Shown here: positions 11,330-12,558 of the stretch, one piece after another | Position numbering within the stretch: the first letter of the stretch is position 1 | Layout: each line of letters opens with the position of its first letter | NCBI GenBank assembly: GCA_030648695.1 | Contig: JAUSHG010000078.1 | Coordinates: 1-12,558, forward strand | Origin: a bacterium | GTDB lineage: Bacteria > Patescibacteriota > Minisyncoccia > Phycocordibacterales > UBA10002 | Length of the DNA: 12,558 nucleotides | Direction: 5' to 3' | Made by a program: the position numbers and the translations under genes | Notes under the pieces: generated by a model | What the model was told of the DNA's origin: nothing | The model's input: only the letters and a program-made list of their open reading frames with translations | Databases searched by the model: none

Positions 11330-12196
11330 TTACCGATTCTGTATCTCAAAAGCGGTTACAAGGTTTTCAAAAAGCGAAGCGACGGTCATAGGCCCCACTC
11401 CTCCGGGGACCGGAGAAATCGCGTGTACCGTATCTTTCACGGCATCAAAATGTACATCGCCGGTAATCGTCCGCTCCCCCACCTCTTCATCCAACTTCTC
11501 TCCCGTAACTGCGGTAATTCCCACATCTATAATAACCTGCCCTGCCCGCACATGGTCACGTTGTATAAAATGAGGATTGCCGGTCGCCACAATAAGTATA
11601 TCCGCATGTTGGGTGAGTGCGGGAAGATTCACGGTCTTGCTGTGCGCAATCGTTACCGTTGCATCCAAATTGAGCAGTGCCTGTGCCGTCGGCTTCCCTA
11701 CCAGAAATGAGCGCCCCACCACCACCACGTTCTTGCCGGCAATCGGAATCTTGTAATACTCCAAAAGTGAGAGAATGCCTTTGGTGGTTGCCGGCATGTA
11801 CCCGGCCCTTTTTCCCTCCCACAGCGCCTTGACCGAAGCGCTCCCGAGTCCGTCTACATCTTTTTCCGGCGCAATCGCGTCAAGCACACGGTCGCGGTCA
11901 AACGAGTCCGGAATCGGCATCTGGATGATAATGCCATGAGTATTGCTATCGCTGTTATATTGTTTGATTGCTGACAAGACATCTCTCTCCGAAGTGTCTG
12001 CGGGAAGCGCGACATGTTCCACAACAGCACCGATACTCTCGCCAAACCTTTTCTTCTGTTGAATATACGTGGCACTCTCCTCGTTCTCTCCGATTTGGAT
12101 AATGACGAGCTTGGGCTTGGACGAAAACGCGAGAATACGCTGCCGCAGTTCCGCAGCAATTTTGTCCCGTACAACTTTTCCATCCAGAATTAGCAT
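11330..12196 (-). CDS. folD: bifunctional methylene-THF dehydrogenase / methenyl-THF cyclohydrolase
   Basis: Interconverts methylene-, methenyl- and 10-formyl-THF, linking the GlyA product to formyl-dependent reactions such as initiator tRNA formylation. N-terminal MLILDGKVV; ESATYIQQKKRFGESIG with the catalytic Tyr and Lys; GIIIQMPIP with the conserved Gln; EKDVDGLG with the catalytic Asp. The nucleotide-binding part has VVVVGRSFLVGKPTAQALL and ends ISPVPGGVGPMTVASLFENLV. The usual PCTPxG substrate loop reads PATTKG. Length 288, typical. The ATG abuts a heptamer-phased spacer and has no Shine-Dalgarno. It is separated from the other folate genes by the secE operon. Confidence 0.96.
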   Translation of the reverse strand: MLILDGKVVRDKIAAELRQRILAFSSKPKLVIIQIGENEESATYIQQKKRFGESIGAVVEHVALPADTSERDVLSAIKQYNSDSNTHGIIIQMPIPDSFDRDRVLDAIAPEKDVDGLGSASVKALWEGKRAGYMPATTKGILSLLEYYKIPIAGKNVVVVGRSFLVGKPTAQALLNLDATVTIAHSKTVNLPALTQHADILIVATGNPHFIQRDHVRAGQVIIDVGITAVTGEKLDEEVGERTITGDVHFDAVKDTVHAISPVPGGVGPMTVASLFENLVTAFEIQNR

Positions 12197-12199
12197 AAC

Positions 12200-12255
12200 T
12201 ATTAACCATTAACTATTGACTGTTAACAGTTAAAAGTTAAAAGTCAAAAGTTCAC
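12200..12255. repeat. heptamer-phased inverted spacer between the DUF3105 gene and folD
   Basis: Eight units in exact 7-base phase: TTAAC (12202, 12209), TTGAC (12216), TTAAC (12223), TTAAA (12230, 12237), TCAAA (12244), TTCAC (12251). The order TTAAC-TTAAC-TTGAC-TTAAC then a switch to reverse-complement words repeats the layout at 6107-6169. The centre ACTGTTAACAGT is a 12-base palindrome. Confidence 0.85.
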
Positions 12256-12283
12256 TTTCAATTAGCTTTGCTAATTGAAAGTG
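12253..12283 (-). terminator. perfect 14-base-pair hairpin over the DUF3105 gene stop
   Basis: CACTTTCAATTAGC (12253-12266), loop TTT, GCTAATTGAAAGTG (12270-12283). The last codons and the TAG stop of the DUF3105 gene lie in the stem. On the minus strand a T-rich stretch (AACTTTTGACTTTTAAC) follows, so it may terminate transcription. Confidence 0.7.
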
Positions 12284-12558
12284 GCTTCCACCGCTCCCGC
12301 CGGAATTTGCTCCGGACCTTTGTTACGGTAACGCTTGATGAAATCGCGTATGCGGTCTTCGGGAAGCTCTCCTCCGTCAAGATTAAACTTGTCTACACGT
12401 TCCCATGCGACAAGCGCAATGTCGGTGTCATTCGCTTCGCGCGGGCTGATAAGCACCTTCGCAAAAGCGAATTTCTTGAGTTCCTCCTTGATTTCCTCCG
12501 AAACCCGCGGATGATAGGTAATCCAAACATCCCCGTGTTCCAGATTGTGAATGGCATA
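12271..12558 (-). CDS. DUF3105 domain protein, C-terminal part
   Basis: 95 residues in open frame to the window edge; the N-terminal part lies beyond 12558. The start of the visible part, YAIHNLEHGDVWITYHP, matches the (V)HxLEHGxVxxxYxP core of DUF3105. It is followed by a conserved tail: KVLISPREANDTDIALVAWERVDKF, then FIKRYRNKGPEQIP, where the family ends FIxxYrnkGPE. In full-length relatives an N-terminal membrane anchor precedes the domain, but that cannot be checked here. Function is unknown in the family; the His-rich core suggests metal binding. The stop is in a perfect hairpin shared with the spacer to folD. Confidence 0.85.
   Translation of the reverse strand, partial: YAIHNLEHGDVWITYHPRVSEEIKEELKKFAFAKVLISPREANDTDIALVAWERVDKFNLDGGELPEDRIRDFIKRYRNKGPEQIPAGAVEATFN

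Overview
The window looks like a piece of a Candidate Phyla Radiation (Patescibacteria, probably Parcubacteria-like) chromosome. This is inferred from several things: very small housekeeping proteins (a 58-residue SecE), an ArgS with the TDPNPFKEFHIGH signature, almost no Shine-Dalgarno sequences, the standard code with TGA as a stop, and rplK without an adjacent rplA. No database search was possible, so the taxonomic call is tentative.

Layout, left to right. Nearly complete argS (minus) has three repeat-like inserts and no canonical start codon. Upstream of it is a 260-base stretch that looks like a structured RNA or leader ending in a terminator. Then come tmk, glyA, a 64-residue orphan ORF, thyA, dcd and a CYTH-domain gene, all minus. 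folA and pheA form the only plus-strand pair and end in a classic terminator. Converging on them is the secE-nusG-rplK operon (minus). Upstream of secE lie a second small structured-RNA candidate, a bidirectional terminator and a cluster of palindromic repeats. The right end holds a SIMPL-domain membrane protein gene, folD and the 3' part of a DUF3105 gene, all minus.

Metabolic theme. Six genes make up most of thymidylate and one-carbon metabolism. GlyA charges tetrahydrofolate, ThyA uses methylene-THF to make dTMP, and FolA regenerates THF. FolD runs the methenyl/formyl branch, Dcd feeds the dUTP/dUMP pool, and Tmk phosphorylates dTMP.

The unusual part is the non-coding DNA. Several spacers are built from degenerate 7-base words in strict 7-base phase; in most, the words turn into their reverse complements at the middle, so the spacer can fold back on itself. 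The word set differs from spacer to spacer. Many genes also end inside hairpins, with the stop codon in the stem or enclosed by it. A composite palindromic repeat supplies the TGA stop of two unrelated genes. Related palindromes occur inside coding sequence (twice in argS, once in folA) without breaking the frame. A 26-base palindrome is shared by two loci, each next to a candidate structured RNA with its own terminator. These repeat and RNA elements are the best candidates for something undescribed; no defence system, transposase or CRISPR array was seen.
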